Source: JAICJC01 sp963757605 (GTDB lineage: Bacteria > Actinomycetota > Thermoleophilia > Gaiellales > JAICJC01). From it: a stretch of 64,000 nt of DNA. Positions 6,681 through 14,561 of the stretch are shown here, piece after piece; positions within the stretch are counted from its first letter, which is position 1, and each line of letters begins with the position of its first letter. The position numbers were made by a program, and so were the translations under genes. The notes under the pieces are model-generated. The model saw only the letters and a list, made by a program, of their open reading frames with translations. It made no database searches and was not told the DNA's origin. The stretch spans positions 310,001-374,000 of the forward strand of contig CAVWSF010000001.1 in NCBI GenBank assembly GCA_963757605.1, read 5' to 3'.

Positions 6681-7160
6681 GTGACGGTCGTGTTCGTCAC
6701 GGGCATGTCCGGCGCCGGGAAGTCGACGGTCCTCGCGGAGCTCGAGCGCCGCGGCCACCGCGTCGTCGACACCGACCACGGCGAGTGGGCCGAGGAGGTG
6801 CCCGACCCGGACCGGGGCTCGGATCGCGTCTGGCGCGAGGATCTGATGGACGCCCTGCTCTCCGGGCACGCCGACGGCGTGCTCTTCCTCTCGGGCTGCG
6901 TCCCGAACCAGGGGCGGTTCTATCCCCGGTTCGACGCGATCGTGCTGCTCACCGCGCCGGCCGACGTGCTCCTCGAGCGCGTCGCCACCCGCGACACGAA
7001 CGACTTCGGCAAGTCCGACGCCGAGCGAGGGCTCGTCGTCGACGACATCCGCGAGGTCGAGCCGCTCCTGCGCGCCGGCTCTACCGCCGAGATCGACACG
7101 CGCATCCCGGTCGCCGAGGTGGCCGATCGCCTGGAGTGCATCGCCGCCGCCGGCTCCTAG
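6681..7160 (+). CDS. P-loop nucleoside/small-molecule kinase-like ATPase
   Basis: 159 residues. Walker A is GMSGAGKST (residues 8-16), followed by VDTDHGEW. The layout resembles shikimate/gluconate kinase-like P-loop proteins (AAA_18/AAA_33 type), with FLSGCVPNQG and an LLTAPADVLLERVATRDTN segment that corresponds to the lid and adenine-binding region. The substrate is unknown. The GTG at 6681 is the only start before Walker A. The TAG stop falls inside the terminal inverted repeat of the adjoining MITE-like element. Confidence 0.75.
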   Translation: MTVVFVTGMSGAGKSTVLAELERRGHRVVDTDHGEWAEEVPDPDRGSDRVWREDLMDALLSGHADGVLFLSGCVPNQGRFYPRFDAIVLLTAPADVLLERVATRDTNDFGKSDAERGLVVDDIREVEPLLRAGSTAEIDTRIPVAEVADRLECIAAAGS

Positions 7161-7359
7161 ATGATTGATCGATAACTCCCGCGCGCCTGGACGCATGACT
7201 GTGCGGGTGGGCACGGTTGGCGGGGCTCGCGGCTGCGAACCTTCGCATCGCTGCGTCCTCGGTCGGGCCAATATCACCCGATATTGGCCCTCCCTGCGTC
7301 CTTGCGCTACTCGGTTCTCGCCGCCCAAGCATCACGGGAGTTATCGACCAATCATCTAG
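7157..7359 (-). mobile_element. MITE-like element, copy 1 (about 200 bp)
   Basis: Bounded by CTAG and a terminal inverted repeat (TAGATGATTG...AACTCCCG) that matches at 23 of 24 positions. Internally it has a short palindrome around CCAATATC...GATATTGG. The reverse complement of the element at 39342-39547 matches it along most of its length, including GCGGCTGCGAACC, CGTCCTC and the stretch CCCTCCCTGCGTCCTTGCGCT. It has no coding capacity. The CTAG boundaries could be a target duplication as made by some IS5-group elements, but CTAG is itself palindromic, so this is uncertain. Confidence 0.75.
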
Positions 7360-7799
7360 TCCGCGTCGGGGATCGCCTGTTCACCCGCAGGCGTCTGCAA
7401 GGTCGGGTCGCGCTCGATGTCGTCGGGCAACCCGACCCACGGATGCCGGCGCGACTCCCACACCGTGACCCTGGGCGGCGGGAACGAGGGGTCGGCGAAG
7501 CAGCCCACCGGAACGGCGATCAGGTCCGGTGCGCCGCCGGTGGTGTAGAAGACCGTCCCGCCGCACTCCGGGCAGAAGTGGAACGCCCGCTCCTCGCCGT
7601 CGTCGTCGGCAAGCCGGACGTACGTGCGGTGGTTGCCCGCGATCACGACCCTCTCGGCCGGGAACCGGGCCTGCATGCCAAAGGCGCTCCCCGTCCGGCG
7701 CTGGCAGGCGAGGCAGTGGCAGACCGAGATCCGGACGGGATCTCCTTCCACTCGCAGATGGAGCTGGCCACAGCTGCAGGCGGCGTCTCGGGAGGCCAT
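7356..7799 (-). CDS. GFA / CENP-V-fold zinc protein
   Basis: 147 residues. The zinc ligands of the GFA (glutathione-dependent formaldehyde-activating) fold are in order: CSCGQLHL, CHCLACQRRTGSAFG and FCPECGGTVFY. The last part (PVGCFADPSFPPP, VWESRRHPWVGLP) is standard for the family. Despite the family name most members are not proven formaldehyde enzymes, so the function is open. The stop codon lies in the CTAG at the end of the MITE-like element. Confidence 0.87.
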   Translation of the reverse strand: MASRDAACSCGQLHLRVEGDPVRISVCHCLACQRRTGSAFGMQARFPAERVVIAGNHRTYVRLADDDGEERAFHFCPECGGTVFYTTGGAPDLIAVPVGCFADPSFPPPRVTVWESRRHPWVGLPDDIERDPTLQTPAGEQAIPDAD

Positions 7800-7834
7800 G
7801 GCACCATCCTAGGCGCGCCGGTAGAGTGGCGCCG

Positions 7835-8203
7835 ATGAGCGCCTTCGGCGGGATTGACCGGCTCGAGCACATCCGGATCTGGGACGGCGTCACGGTCCAG
7901 GCCGTCGAAGGCGACCGCACCACTCTGGCCGTCGTCGACCTGGAGCCGGGCGCCAACGTCCCCGAGCACCACCACGACAACGAGCAGTTGGGCGTCCTCA
8001 TCCGCGGCGCGATGCACTTCCGTGTGGGCGACGAGACCCGCGACCTCGCGCCGGGCGACACGTGGCGGGTCCTGAGCCAGGTGCCGCACGAGGTGACCGC
8101 CGGCCCCGAGGGCGCGCTCGCGATCGAGTGCTTCACCCCGGTGCGCGGCGACTGGGCGACGCTCGAGCGCGACGAGGGCCGCGCCGCCCCCCGGCTCGCC
8201 TGA
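7835..8203 (+). CDS. Cupin-domain protein
   Basis: 122 residues. The cupin barrel carries VPEHHHDNEQLGVLIRGAM, with three histidines and a Glu/Gln region, and a second motif WRVLSQVPHEVTAG with the fourth His. It starts MSAFGGIDRLEHIRIWDGV. A TAGAGT hexamer lies exactly 7 nt before the ATG, indicating a leaderless start. It is followed on the same strand by the ABM-domain gene, which has its own ribosome site. Confidence 0.85.
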   Translation: MSAFGGIDRLEHIRIWDGVTVQAVEGDRTTLAVVDLEPGANVPEHHHDNEQLGVLIRGAMHFRVGDETRDLAPGDTWRVLSQVPHEVTAGPEGALAIECFTPVRGDWATLERDEGRAAPRLA

Positions 8204-8271
8204 CGCCGCGGGTTACCGCGACGGGGAGCGCGGTACGATCGCGCGGAGTCCACGATCACGAGGAGGCCACC

Positions 8272-8556
8272 ATGTACGCACGCGTCGCAACGTTCCAGAG
8301 CGATCCCGCCGACGTCGACCGCGCCATCGAGATGGTCAAGACCGAGGTGCAGGGCGAGACGCCCGCCGGTCTGGAGGGCGCCAAGATGCTGATGCTCGTC
8401 GACCGCTCGACGGGGAAGGGCGTCGGCATCACGCTCTTCGACAGCGAGGAGGCGATGCGCCGCGGCGACGAGGCGCTGAACGCGATGAGCCCCGGCGCCA
8501 CCGAGCGGCGCACGTCCGTCGAGTTCTTCGAGGTCCCGGTGCAGACCGTGCAGTAG
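8272..8556 (+). CDS. ABM-fold (antibiotic biosynthesis monooxygenase-like) protein
   Basis: 94 residues of the ferredoxin-like dimeric alpha/beta barrel type: MYARVATFQSDP, then a helix, GAKMLMLVDRSTGKGVGITLF and SEEAMRRGDEAL. Proteins of this size are commonly annotated ABM or stress-responsive; the substrate is unknown. AGGAGG is placed 6 nt before the ATG, and a TACGAT hexamer lies about 35 nt upstream, so this is one of the clear leadered genes here. Confidence 0.75.
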   Translation: MYARVATFQSDPADVDRAIEMVKTEVQGETPAGLEGAKMLMLVDRSTGKGVGITLFDSEEAMRRGDEALNAMSPGATERRTSVEFFEVPVQTVQ

Positions 8557-8561
8557 CGCGG

Positions 8562-8780
8562 TCAGGTCGCCCGGAACGACGTGTGCATCAGCGACGGGTG
8601 GATGCCGCAGAAGATCGTGTAGGAGCGCGCGCTCAGCTTGACCGTGATGTTGGTCGAGCGGCCCGGGGCCAGGTTCACGGACCGCGCGAGCACGGTTCCG
8701 GCGGTCCCCACGCGGATCCGGAAGTTGTGCGTGATCGTCGCGTGGTTGGTGATGTGGAAGGTGATGCTCCCGTGCCGCAA
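8562..8780 (-). pseudogene. Truncated cupredoxin-domain fragment
   Basis: The reading frame gives about 72 residues matching the C-terminal two thirds of a plastocyanin/azurin-like cupredoxin. The type 1 copper region reads YTIFCGIHPSLMHT (Cys, His, Met spaced as ligands) and an upstream His lies in THNFRI. A stop codon lies eight codons upstream of the TTG start, so no signal peptide or first strands are encoded. It looks like an N-terminally deleted remnant, or a gene cut by indels. The divergent FAD gene begins about 50 bp away. Confidence 0.5.
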
Positions 8781-8831
8781 GGCGGCGGTGCACGAAGGGC
8801 GTTACGGCCGAACCCGGAGATCGGATTGCGC

Positions 8832-9944
8832 GTGCGTGATCGCGATCACAGCTACGACGCGATCGTGGTCGGGGGGCGCGTCGCCGGATCGACGGCGGCA
8901 GCGATCCTGGGCGAGCACGGGCAGCGCGTGCTCCTCGTCGAGCGCGTCCGGTTCCCCCGGCCGACGATCTCGACGCACTTCTTCCGCGGCGAGGGCCTCG
9001 TCGCCGTGCTCGACCGGCTGTCGATCCTGGACGAGGTGCTCGCGCTCGGCCCCCCGCCGCTGCGGCGGGAGTGGAGCTTCGGGTTCGGAGCCCCCGGCCC
9101 CGAGGAAGGCCCGCCGCAGGGCCCGGGCGATGCTGGATTCAGCCTGTCGGTGCGGCGCGGCCCGCTCGACGACCTGCTGCTTCGCCGCGCCGCGCGAACG
9201 CCGGGCGTCGACCTCGCCCAGCCCGCCACGGTCGTGCGGCTCCTGTGGGAGGACGGGCGCGTCGTCGGCGCCCGGCTCCGAGACGGCGACGGGGAGCAGG
9301 ACGTGCGAAGCCGCGTGGTCGTCGGCGCAGACGGCCGCCACTCGTTCGTGGCGCGCGAGGTGGCGCCCGCGGTCGAGCACGAGGTCGAGGCCCTCCGCAC
9401 CCTCTACTACCGGTACGTCTCCGGATGGCGCGGCCCCGGCGGCGAACCCCCCGACGCCGCCGAGTTCGCGCTGAACGGCGACGAGATCGCCTACGTCTTC
9501 CCGTCGGAGGCGGACGTGGCCTGCATCGGAGTGAGCGCCCCGAGCAGGGACTTCGCAGCCTTCCGCGCCGCGCCCGACGCGGAGCTCGACCGCCGCGTCC
9601 GAGCCCACCCCGGCCTCGCCGATCGCTGGATCGCAGCCCGGCCCGTGGGCCGCCCGGCGGGCGGCCCGCCGGAGCCGAGCTGGGTTCGGGCGCCCGCCGG
9701 GCCGGGCTGGGCCCTGGTCGGCGACGCCGCGGTGCACCAGGATCCGTGGACCGGCGCGGACATGGACACCGCCGGCCGGCACGCCGTCATGGCCGCCGAG
9801 GCGATCGCGGACTGGCTGAGCGGACGCGCGACCGAGGACGAGGCGCTGGCCCGCTACCTCGCAGAGCGGAACGAGCACGTCCTCGCCGACTGGGCCGAAT
9901 GCACGTCGCTGGCCCGCGACCTGTCGCAGCTCGGGGCCACGTAG
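8832..9944 (+). CDS. FAD-dependent oxidoreductase (geranylgeranyl reductase/halogenase-like)
   Basis: About 370 residues. An N-terminal FAD-binding motif reads DAIVVGGRVAGSTAAAILGE, a central DG motif is VVVGADGRHSFVAREV, and the C-terminal GD motif is GWALVGDAAVHQDPWTG. This set defines the group A flavin monooxygenase/reductase superfamily (PHBH, geranylgeranyl reductase, tryptophan halogenase). No halogenase WxWxIP motif is seen. The substrate is unknown. The GTG at 8832 is chosen as the last start before the flavin motif; a TTG at 8826 is possible. Confidence 0.85.
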   Translation: MRDRDHSYDAIVVGGRVAGSTAAAILGEHGQRVLLVERVRFPRPTISTHFFRGEGLVAVLDRLSILDEVLALGPPPLRREWSFGFGAPGPEEGPPQGPGDAGFSLSVRRGPLDDLLLRRAARTPGVDLAQPATVVRLLWEDGRVVGARLRDGDGEQDVRSRVVVGADGRHSFVAREVAPAVEHEVEALRTLYYRYVSGWRGPGGEPPDAAEFALNGDEIAYVFPSEADVACIGVSAPSRDFAAFRAAPDAELDRRVRAHPGLADRWIAARPVGRPAGGPPEPSWVRAPAGPGWALVGDAAVHQDPWTGADMDTAGRHAVMAAEAIADWLSGRATEDEALARYLAERNEHVLADWAECTSLARDLSQLGAT

Positions 9945-10892
9945 TCAGGGAGCCACGGCGTCGAGAATCGCGTCCACGACGTCGACCGTGAGCGGCTCGC
10001 CGGTGCACTCGGCGACGCGGTCCTCCTGGTGCCGGCGCTCCTCCGCGGTCGTCGCCGGATCGAGCCAGTTCCGGCACGAGATCTCGGTGATGTGGCCGAG
10101 CTGGGCGATGGTCATCGAGAAGCTGCCGCGGTGGTCGACGCGGCCCGGCCCACCGGCGCGGCGATACGCGCGGTGAAGCGCCCGGGCGCGATCCGGGTCG
10201 CCGCCCCAGAACTCGAAGAGCACGCCTGAGAGCTCCTGCCCGGGGTCGGCGAGGCCGCAATTCTCCCAGTCGATCACGCACATCCCGCCGTGGCCGGTCG
10301 CGCGGACGTTGTCGGCCCACAGGTCGCGGTGGCAGGTGCGAAGCTCGCTGGCCGGCTCGATCAGCGCCTCCAGCGCCACCAGGCCGTCCCGAATCGCCTC
10401 CATGTCCGCCGCGAACGGCGCGCCGGCCGCCGCGAGCTCGGCGAGGAGCCCGTCCCATCCCGTCGCCCCGACCGGGTCGGTGTACCAGGGATCCTCGGGC
10501 CGCCGCCCGGCGAGCTCCACCCGGTGCATGGCCGCGACGAGCGCGCCGACCCGCTCGGGGTCGAGCATGCGGTCGGGCGGCCGGATGTCGACCCACTCGT
10601 AGACGCGCACGCCCGTGTCGCCGACCTCCGCGAAGACCTCGCCGGCCGCGGTTCGCATGACGGCGGGCGCGGGGACGCCGGCGTCGCGGGCGGCGGTCTG
10701 GAACTCGGCGTCCTCGCCGTCCAGCTCGACCTCACCGCCGTCGAACGAGAGCTTGACCGCCCACATGCCGCGGTCGGTGGCGAGCTGGACGACCTGGCCC
10801 TGCTCGCCGCGCTCGACGAGGCCCGTCAGCCGAGCGCCGCCGCCGAGGCGGTAGCGACGGGCGAGGCCGTCGACCTGTGGCTGTCCGAGCAT
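9945..10892 (-). CDS. Aminoglycoside phosphotransferase (APH)-family kinase
   Basis: 315 residues of the APH/choline kinase fold. The catalytic loop is CHRDLWADN (HxDxxxxN) and the metal-binding motif is VIDWENCG. The N-terminal lobe has MWAVKLSFDGGEVEL with the ATP-binding Lys. The true substrate may be a sugar, choline-like compound or antibiotic; resistance cannot be inferred. Its start lies inside the end of the upstream MFS gene (67-bp overlap), so the two form one operon divergent from the MocR-type regulator. Confidence 0.87.
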   Translation of the reverse strand: MLGQPQVDGLARRYRLGGGARLTGLVERGEQGQVVQLATDRGMWAVKLSFDGGEVELDGEDAEFQTAARDAGVPAPAVMRTAAGEVFAEVGDTGVRVYEWVDIRPPDRMLDPERVGALVAAMHRVELAGRRPEDPWYTDPVGATGWDGLLAELAAAGAPFAADMEAIRDGLVALEALIEPASELRTCHRDLWADNVRATGHGGMCVIDWENCGLADPGQELSGVLFEFWGGDPDRARALHRAYRRAGGPGRVDHRGSFSMTIAQLGHITEISCRNWLDPATTAEERRHQEDRVAECTGEPLTVDVVDAILDAVAP

Positions 10893-12043
10893 CCGCCGAG
10901 CGTACCCGCCCGGGCGAGCACGATCGTGACGGCGGCGGCGCCGGCCACCCCGGCGAGCCCGTATGCCGCGACCGGGCCGGCGTGCGCGATGACGGCGCCG
11001 GCGGCGGCCGAGCCGAGCGCCGCGCCCACGGCGACGGCGGTCGCGAGCCAGGCTGACGCCTCGGTCACGGTGCCGGCCGGGGCGACGCCGTCGACCATGG
11101 CATACACGGTGGCGTACGTCGGGGCGATGGCCGCGCCGGCGACCACGAGGACGAGCCCGAGGCCCGCCGTGCTCCCGGCCACGAACGCGAGCGCAAGATG
11201 CCCGAGCGCGAGCGCGGCCAGCACCGCGGCCAGCCCGGTCGCCGTCCTGGCGCCGCCGCCGAATCGGGTCGCCGCTGCGCCGCCGAGGAGCGAGCCGGCG
11301 CCCCACAGCCCGAGAAGCGGCCCGGCCGCGGCGCCCTGGCCGGTGGCGATCCCGACCTCGACGGCGCCGAACACGACGCCGACGGCGACCAGTACCGCAA
11401 CGAGCGTCCGCATGCCGGGCGCGCGCATCGCGCCGCCGCGCGGGCGCGCGGGCCCGGCCGAGGGCCGCCAGGCCCGCGACGCCGGCTGGCGCGCGAAGGC
11501 GGCGGTGCCGGCCAGCACGCCGGCGGCGGCGGCGAGCAGCGCGGCGCGGGTCGAGACGGCCGCCGCGATCCCCAGGACGACCGGCGGGCCGGTGATCCAG
11601 GCCAGCTCGGACAGCGTGGCCTGGAACGCGACGGCCGTCCGCAGTGCGGCCGGATCGGCGAGCGCGCCGGGGAGCGCCGCGCGCAGGCAGGCTGCAACCG
11701 GCGGGGTGGCCGCACCGAGCGCGGCGGCGAGCGCGGCCAGGACGGGCACGCTGGTCCCGGCGGGAAGGAGCGCGATCGCCACGAGGAACGACACCGCGCC
11801 CGAGGTGCTGAGCACGAGGACGCCCGTCTGGCCGCGGCGGTCGGCGATCCGGCCGGCCACCGGGCCGCCGACGCCGAGCGCGGCGGCGTAGACGCCGGAC
11901 ACGAGGCCGGCGGCCGCCACCGAGCCGGTCAGGCGGGCGGCGTGGACGAGGAGCGCGAGGCTGAGGGTGGCCTGCGGCAGGAGCGCGAGCGTCGAGGTCG
12001 CGAGGAGGCGGCGGGCCGGGCTGTGGTGGAGGATCGACTGCAT
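10826..12043 (-). CDS. MFS transporter (efflux-like)
   Basis: 405 residues, about 12 hydrophobic segments rich in Ala, Gly and Leu. The loop between helices 2 and 3 carries the MFS signature GRIADRRGQTGVL. A basic central loop (SRAWRPSAGPARPRGG) separates the halves. The cargo is unknown. A TAGCAT hexamer lies 6 nt before the ATG and a TTGTTT sits 16 nt further upstream, so the transcript is probably leaderless. The gene diverges from the MocR-type regulator at 12092, which likely controls it. Confidence 0.85.
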   Translation of the reverse strand: MQSILHHSPARRLLATSTLALLPQATLSLALLVHAARLTGSVAAAGLVSGVYAAALGVGGPVAGRIADRRGQTGVLVLSTSGAVSFLVAIALLPAGTSVPVLAALAAALGAATPPVAACLRAALPGALADPAALRTAVAFQATLSELAWITGPPVVLGIAAAVSTRAALLAAAAGVLAGTAAFARQPASRAWRPSAGPARPRGGAMRAPGMRTLVAVLVAVGVVFGAVEVGIATGQGAAAGPLLGLWGAGSLLGGAAATRFGGGARTATGLAAVLAALALGHLALAFVAGSTAGLGLVLVVAGAAIAPTYATVYAMVDGVAPAGTVTEASAWLATAVAVGAALGSAAAGAVIAHAGPVAAYGLAGVAGAAAVTIVLARAGTLGGCSDSHRSTASPVATASAAALG

Positions 12044-12091
12044 ACGCGCATGCTAGGCTTGACTGGTGCAGAAACAAGATCCACTTCCATC

Positions 12092-13504
12092 ATGAAAAAC
12101 GAGTCCAGTCAGCCGGTCGAGCTCCTGCTCTCCGTGTCGAGAGGCGCACACGGGACGCTCGGCGCCCAGATCGAGGCAGAGCTCCGCCGCCGGATCCGCG
12201 ACGGCGCCCTCAGGGCCGGCACGACCCTCCCCTCGACCCGCGACCTCGCCCGCCAGCTCGGCATCTCTCGGCGGGTCGTCGTAGACGCGTACGGCCAGCT
12301 CACGGCCGAGGGCTACCTGACCGTCCGCCAGGGCGCCCGCCCGCAGGTCGCCGAGCCGGCGGTCGGTGCCGCGCCCGCGCCGCCCGCTCGCCCACCCCGC
12401 CCTGCCGAGGTGCGGTTCGACTTCCGCCCCAGCATGCCCGACGTCACGACCTTCCCCCGCTCCGCCTGGGCCCGCTGCCTGCGCAGCGCGGCAACGTCGA
12501 TCACCGACGCCGACCTGGCCTACGGCGACCCGCGCGGCGTCGAGACGCTCCGCGCGGCCCTCGCCGACTACCTGGGCCGCGTGCGCGGTGTCGTCGCGAC
12601 CACCGAGACCGTGGTCGTCACGACCGGCTACACCCAGGGGCTCGGGATCGTCTGCAGAGCGCTGGCCGAGTCGGGCGCGCGCCGGATCGGGCTCGAGTCG
12701 CCGGCCGACCCGGAGTACGCCATGATCGCGCGCCGCGGCGGGCTCGAGCCCGTGCCGGTGCCGGTCGACGGCGAGGGCATTCGCGTCGACCTGCTCGAGG
12801 CGGCCGGCGTCGACGCCGTCGCGGTCACGCCCGCCCACCAACATCCCACCGGCGCCGTGCTCTCGAGCGAGCGGCGAAACGAGCTTGTGGCCTGGCTTCG
12901 CGCACGCGAGGCGATCGCGGTCGAGGACGACTACGACGCCGAGTACCGCTACGACCGGGCCGCGGTCGGCGCCGTCCAGGGCCTCGAGCCCGACCGGGTC
13001 GTCTACGCCGGCTCGACCGCCAAGACGCTGGCGCCGGCCCTACGGCTGGGCTGGCTCGTCGTGCCGGCGCGGCTGGTCGAGCAGGTGCGAGCCGAGAAGC
13101 TCCTGGCCGACCGCGGCACCGGGCGGATCGAGCAGCTCGCCTTCGCGGAGTTCCTGGCCCGGGGCCACCTCGACCGGCACCGGCGGCGGATGCGGCTGCG
13201 CTACGCCGCCCGCCGCTCCGCCCTCGTCGACGCTCTCGGCCGCGAGCTGCCCGAGGCGACCGTGCGCGGGATCGCGGCCGGACTCCACGTGACGGTGGAG
13301 CTCCGCGCAGACGACGACGAGCGGGCGATCCTGGAGGAAGCACGGTCTCGCCGGATCGCGCTCGCCGCGATGTCGGACTACGGCGTCGACGACGGGCCGC
13401 CGACGCTCATGCTGGGCTACGGCCACCTGCCGGAGCCGGCGGTCGAGCCGGGCATCCGCGGGCTGGCGGAGGCGATCCGCGCAGCCCGCGAACGCGCGGC
13501 CTGA
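12092..13504 (+). CDS. MocR-type (GntR/aminotransferase fusion) transcriptional regulator
   Basis: 470 residues. The N-terminal GntR winged helix (LRAGTTLPSTRDLARQLGIS, then VVDAYGQLTAEGYL) is fused to a class I aminotransferase-like domain. The PLP Lys lies in YAGSTAKTLAPALRLGW and the cofactor Asp in VEDDYDAEYRYD. MocR proteins sense PLP or amino-group ligands; PdxR and GabR are the known examples. Adjacent genes give no hint of vitamin B6 synthesis, so the ligand is unknown. It is divergent from the MFS/APH operon across 48 bp. Confidence 0.92.
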   Translation: MKNESSQPVELLLSVSRGAHGTLGAQIEAELRRRIRDGALRAGTTLPSTRDLARQLGISRRVVVDAYGQLTAEGYLTVRQGARPQVAEPAVGAAPAPPARPPRPAEVRFDFRPSMPDVTTFPRSAWARCLRSAATSITDADLAYGDPRGVETLRAALADYLGRVRGVVATTETVVVTTGYTQGLGIVCRALAESGARRIGLESPADPEYAMIARRGGLEPVPVPVDGEGIRVDLLEAAGVDAVAVTPAHQHPTGAVLSSERRNELVAWLRAREAIAVEDDYDAEYRYDRAAVGAVQGLEPDRVVYAGSTAKTLAPALRLGWLVVPARLVEQVRAEKLLADRGTGRIEQLAFAEFLARGHLDRHRRRMRLRYAARRSALVDALGRELPEATVRGIAAGLHVTVELRADDDERAILEEARSRRIALAAMSDYGVDDGPPTLMLGYGHLPEPAVEPGIRGLAEAIRAARERAA

Positions 13505-13507
13505 GGC

Positions 13508-14464
13508 TCAGCAACGGGCCAGGAGATGGAACCCGTGGTCGGTGTTGGTCCCGTCGGTCTTCTTGATCCAGATGAACGCGGCGTTCGGGTTGCCCATCCG
13601 CGTCGCCGTCGTGATCGTCAGCGGCAGCGTCGTGATCCCCGTCCCGGGGCCGCCGACGGTCGCAACGAAGGAGCACTGGGTCACATCCTGGGTGAAGGCG
13701 ACCTGGTACTCCCCGGCGGGGCCGAGGTGCTGCGACGACGTGGTGCCGCGCCCGCGAGCGGTCGTGCCGTCGGCCTTGACGACGGCCCGGAACGGCGTCG
13801 TGCCGCAGTTCGCCGCCAGGTGGAACGGGAAGTTCGCCACCGAGCCCGAGCGGCCGACGGTGGTGACGAAGACGTTGTGCGGCTTCTTGCCGCTCGCCAC
13901 CGAGATCGTGCCCGGGTTCACGACGGGCGTCGCTCCCGTCGCGCCGATCGTCGCCAGGAACGCGCAGTTCGAGACGTCGCTGTCGAAGTGCACGCTGTAC
14001 TCGCCCTTCGTGATGCGGTGCGCCGAGAGCGCGTGCTTCCCGCGCGAGATCGCCCCGCCCTTGCCGACGACCGCGAACTTCGACGTCGCCCCGCAGTACG
14101 CGACGAGGTGGAACGGGAAGTCGGCGAGAACGTCCGTCTGCTGGTTCCACACCTGGATGTAGAGCTGGTGGCGATTCCCCGTGCGGTGCGCGACGGTGAT
14201 GGTCGACGACGTGGGGACGTCGCCGATGAACGGATCTCCCGGGTTCCCGACGTACGCGCACCCGGACACATCCGCGGCGAACGTTGCGATGTAGACGCCC
14301 GTGTTCGGATGAGTGACGGTCGTCACGCCGTTCCCGCGGACGAACGTGCCGTTGGCCTGAACCACCGCCCAGTTCTTGGCCGCCTGTGCCGTGGCCGGCA
14401 GCGCGAGCCCGATGAGTGCCATCGCGGCGATGATCGCCGTGCGAACGGTCATGCTCCTGTTCAT
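13508..14464 (-). CDS. Secreted protein with three tandem domains, unknown function
   Basis: 318 residues with a clear signal peptide (NRSMTVRTAIIAAMALIGLA...ATAQA). The mature part has three similar units of about 95 residues. Each begins with an A-V-V-x-A/G-x-G motif followed by xRG, has a G-x-Y-x-x-x-F-x-x-DVS-x-C core, and ends in FPFHLVAYC, FPFHLAANC or GFHLLARC. Paired cysteines in each unit suggest one disulfide per domain. I recognise no family with confidence. The start is the ATG at 14464 behind a GGGGGG tract. Confidence 0.72.
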   Translation of the reverse strand: MNRSMTVRTAIIAAMALIGLALPATAQAAKNWAVVQANGTFVRGNGVTTVTHPNTGVYIATFAADVSGCAYVGNPGDPFIGDVPTSSTITVAHRTGNRHQLYIQVWNQQTDVLADFPFHLVAYCGATSKFAVVGKGGAISRGKHALSAHRITKGEYSVHFDSDVSNCAFLATIGATGATPVVNPGTISVASGKKPHNVFVTTVGRSGSVANFPFHLAANCGTTPFRAVVKADGTTARGRGTTSSQHLGPAGEYQVAFTQDVTQCSFVATVGGPGTGITTLPLTITTATRMGNPNAAFIWIKKTDGTNTDHGFHLLARC

Positions 14465-14561
14465 GATCCCCCCGGATCCCTCGAGTTGACGTGCCCGCCG
14501 AGTATCCCAGATTCTTCCTTCCGTCCTCGAGCGGACGGTTGACATTCGGAGAAGCGCGCGG

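Noticed and set aside
12044..12091. MocR operator between MFS and regulator
   Set aside because: Only short CTTG/CAAG matches are visible in the 48 bp; the promoter for MFS is credible but an operator is not.
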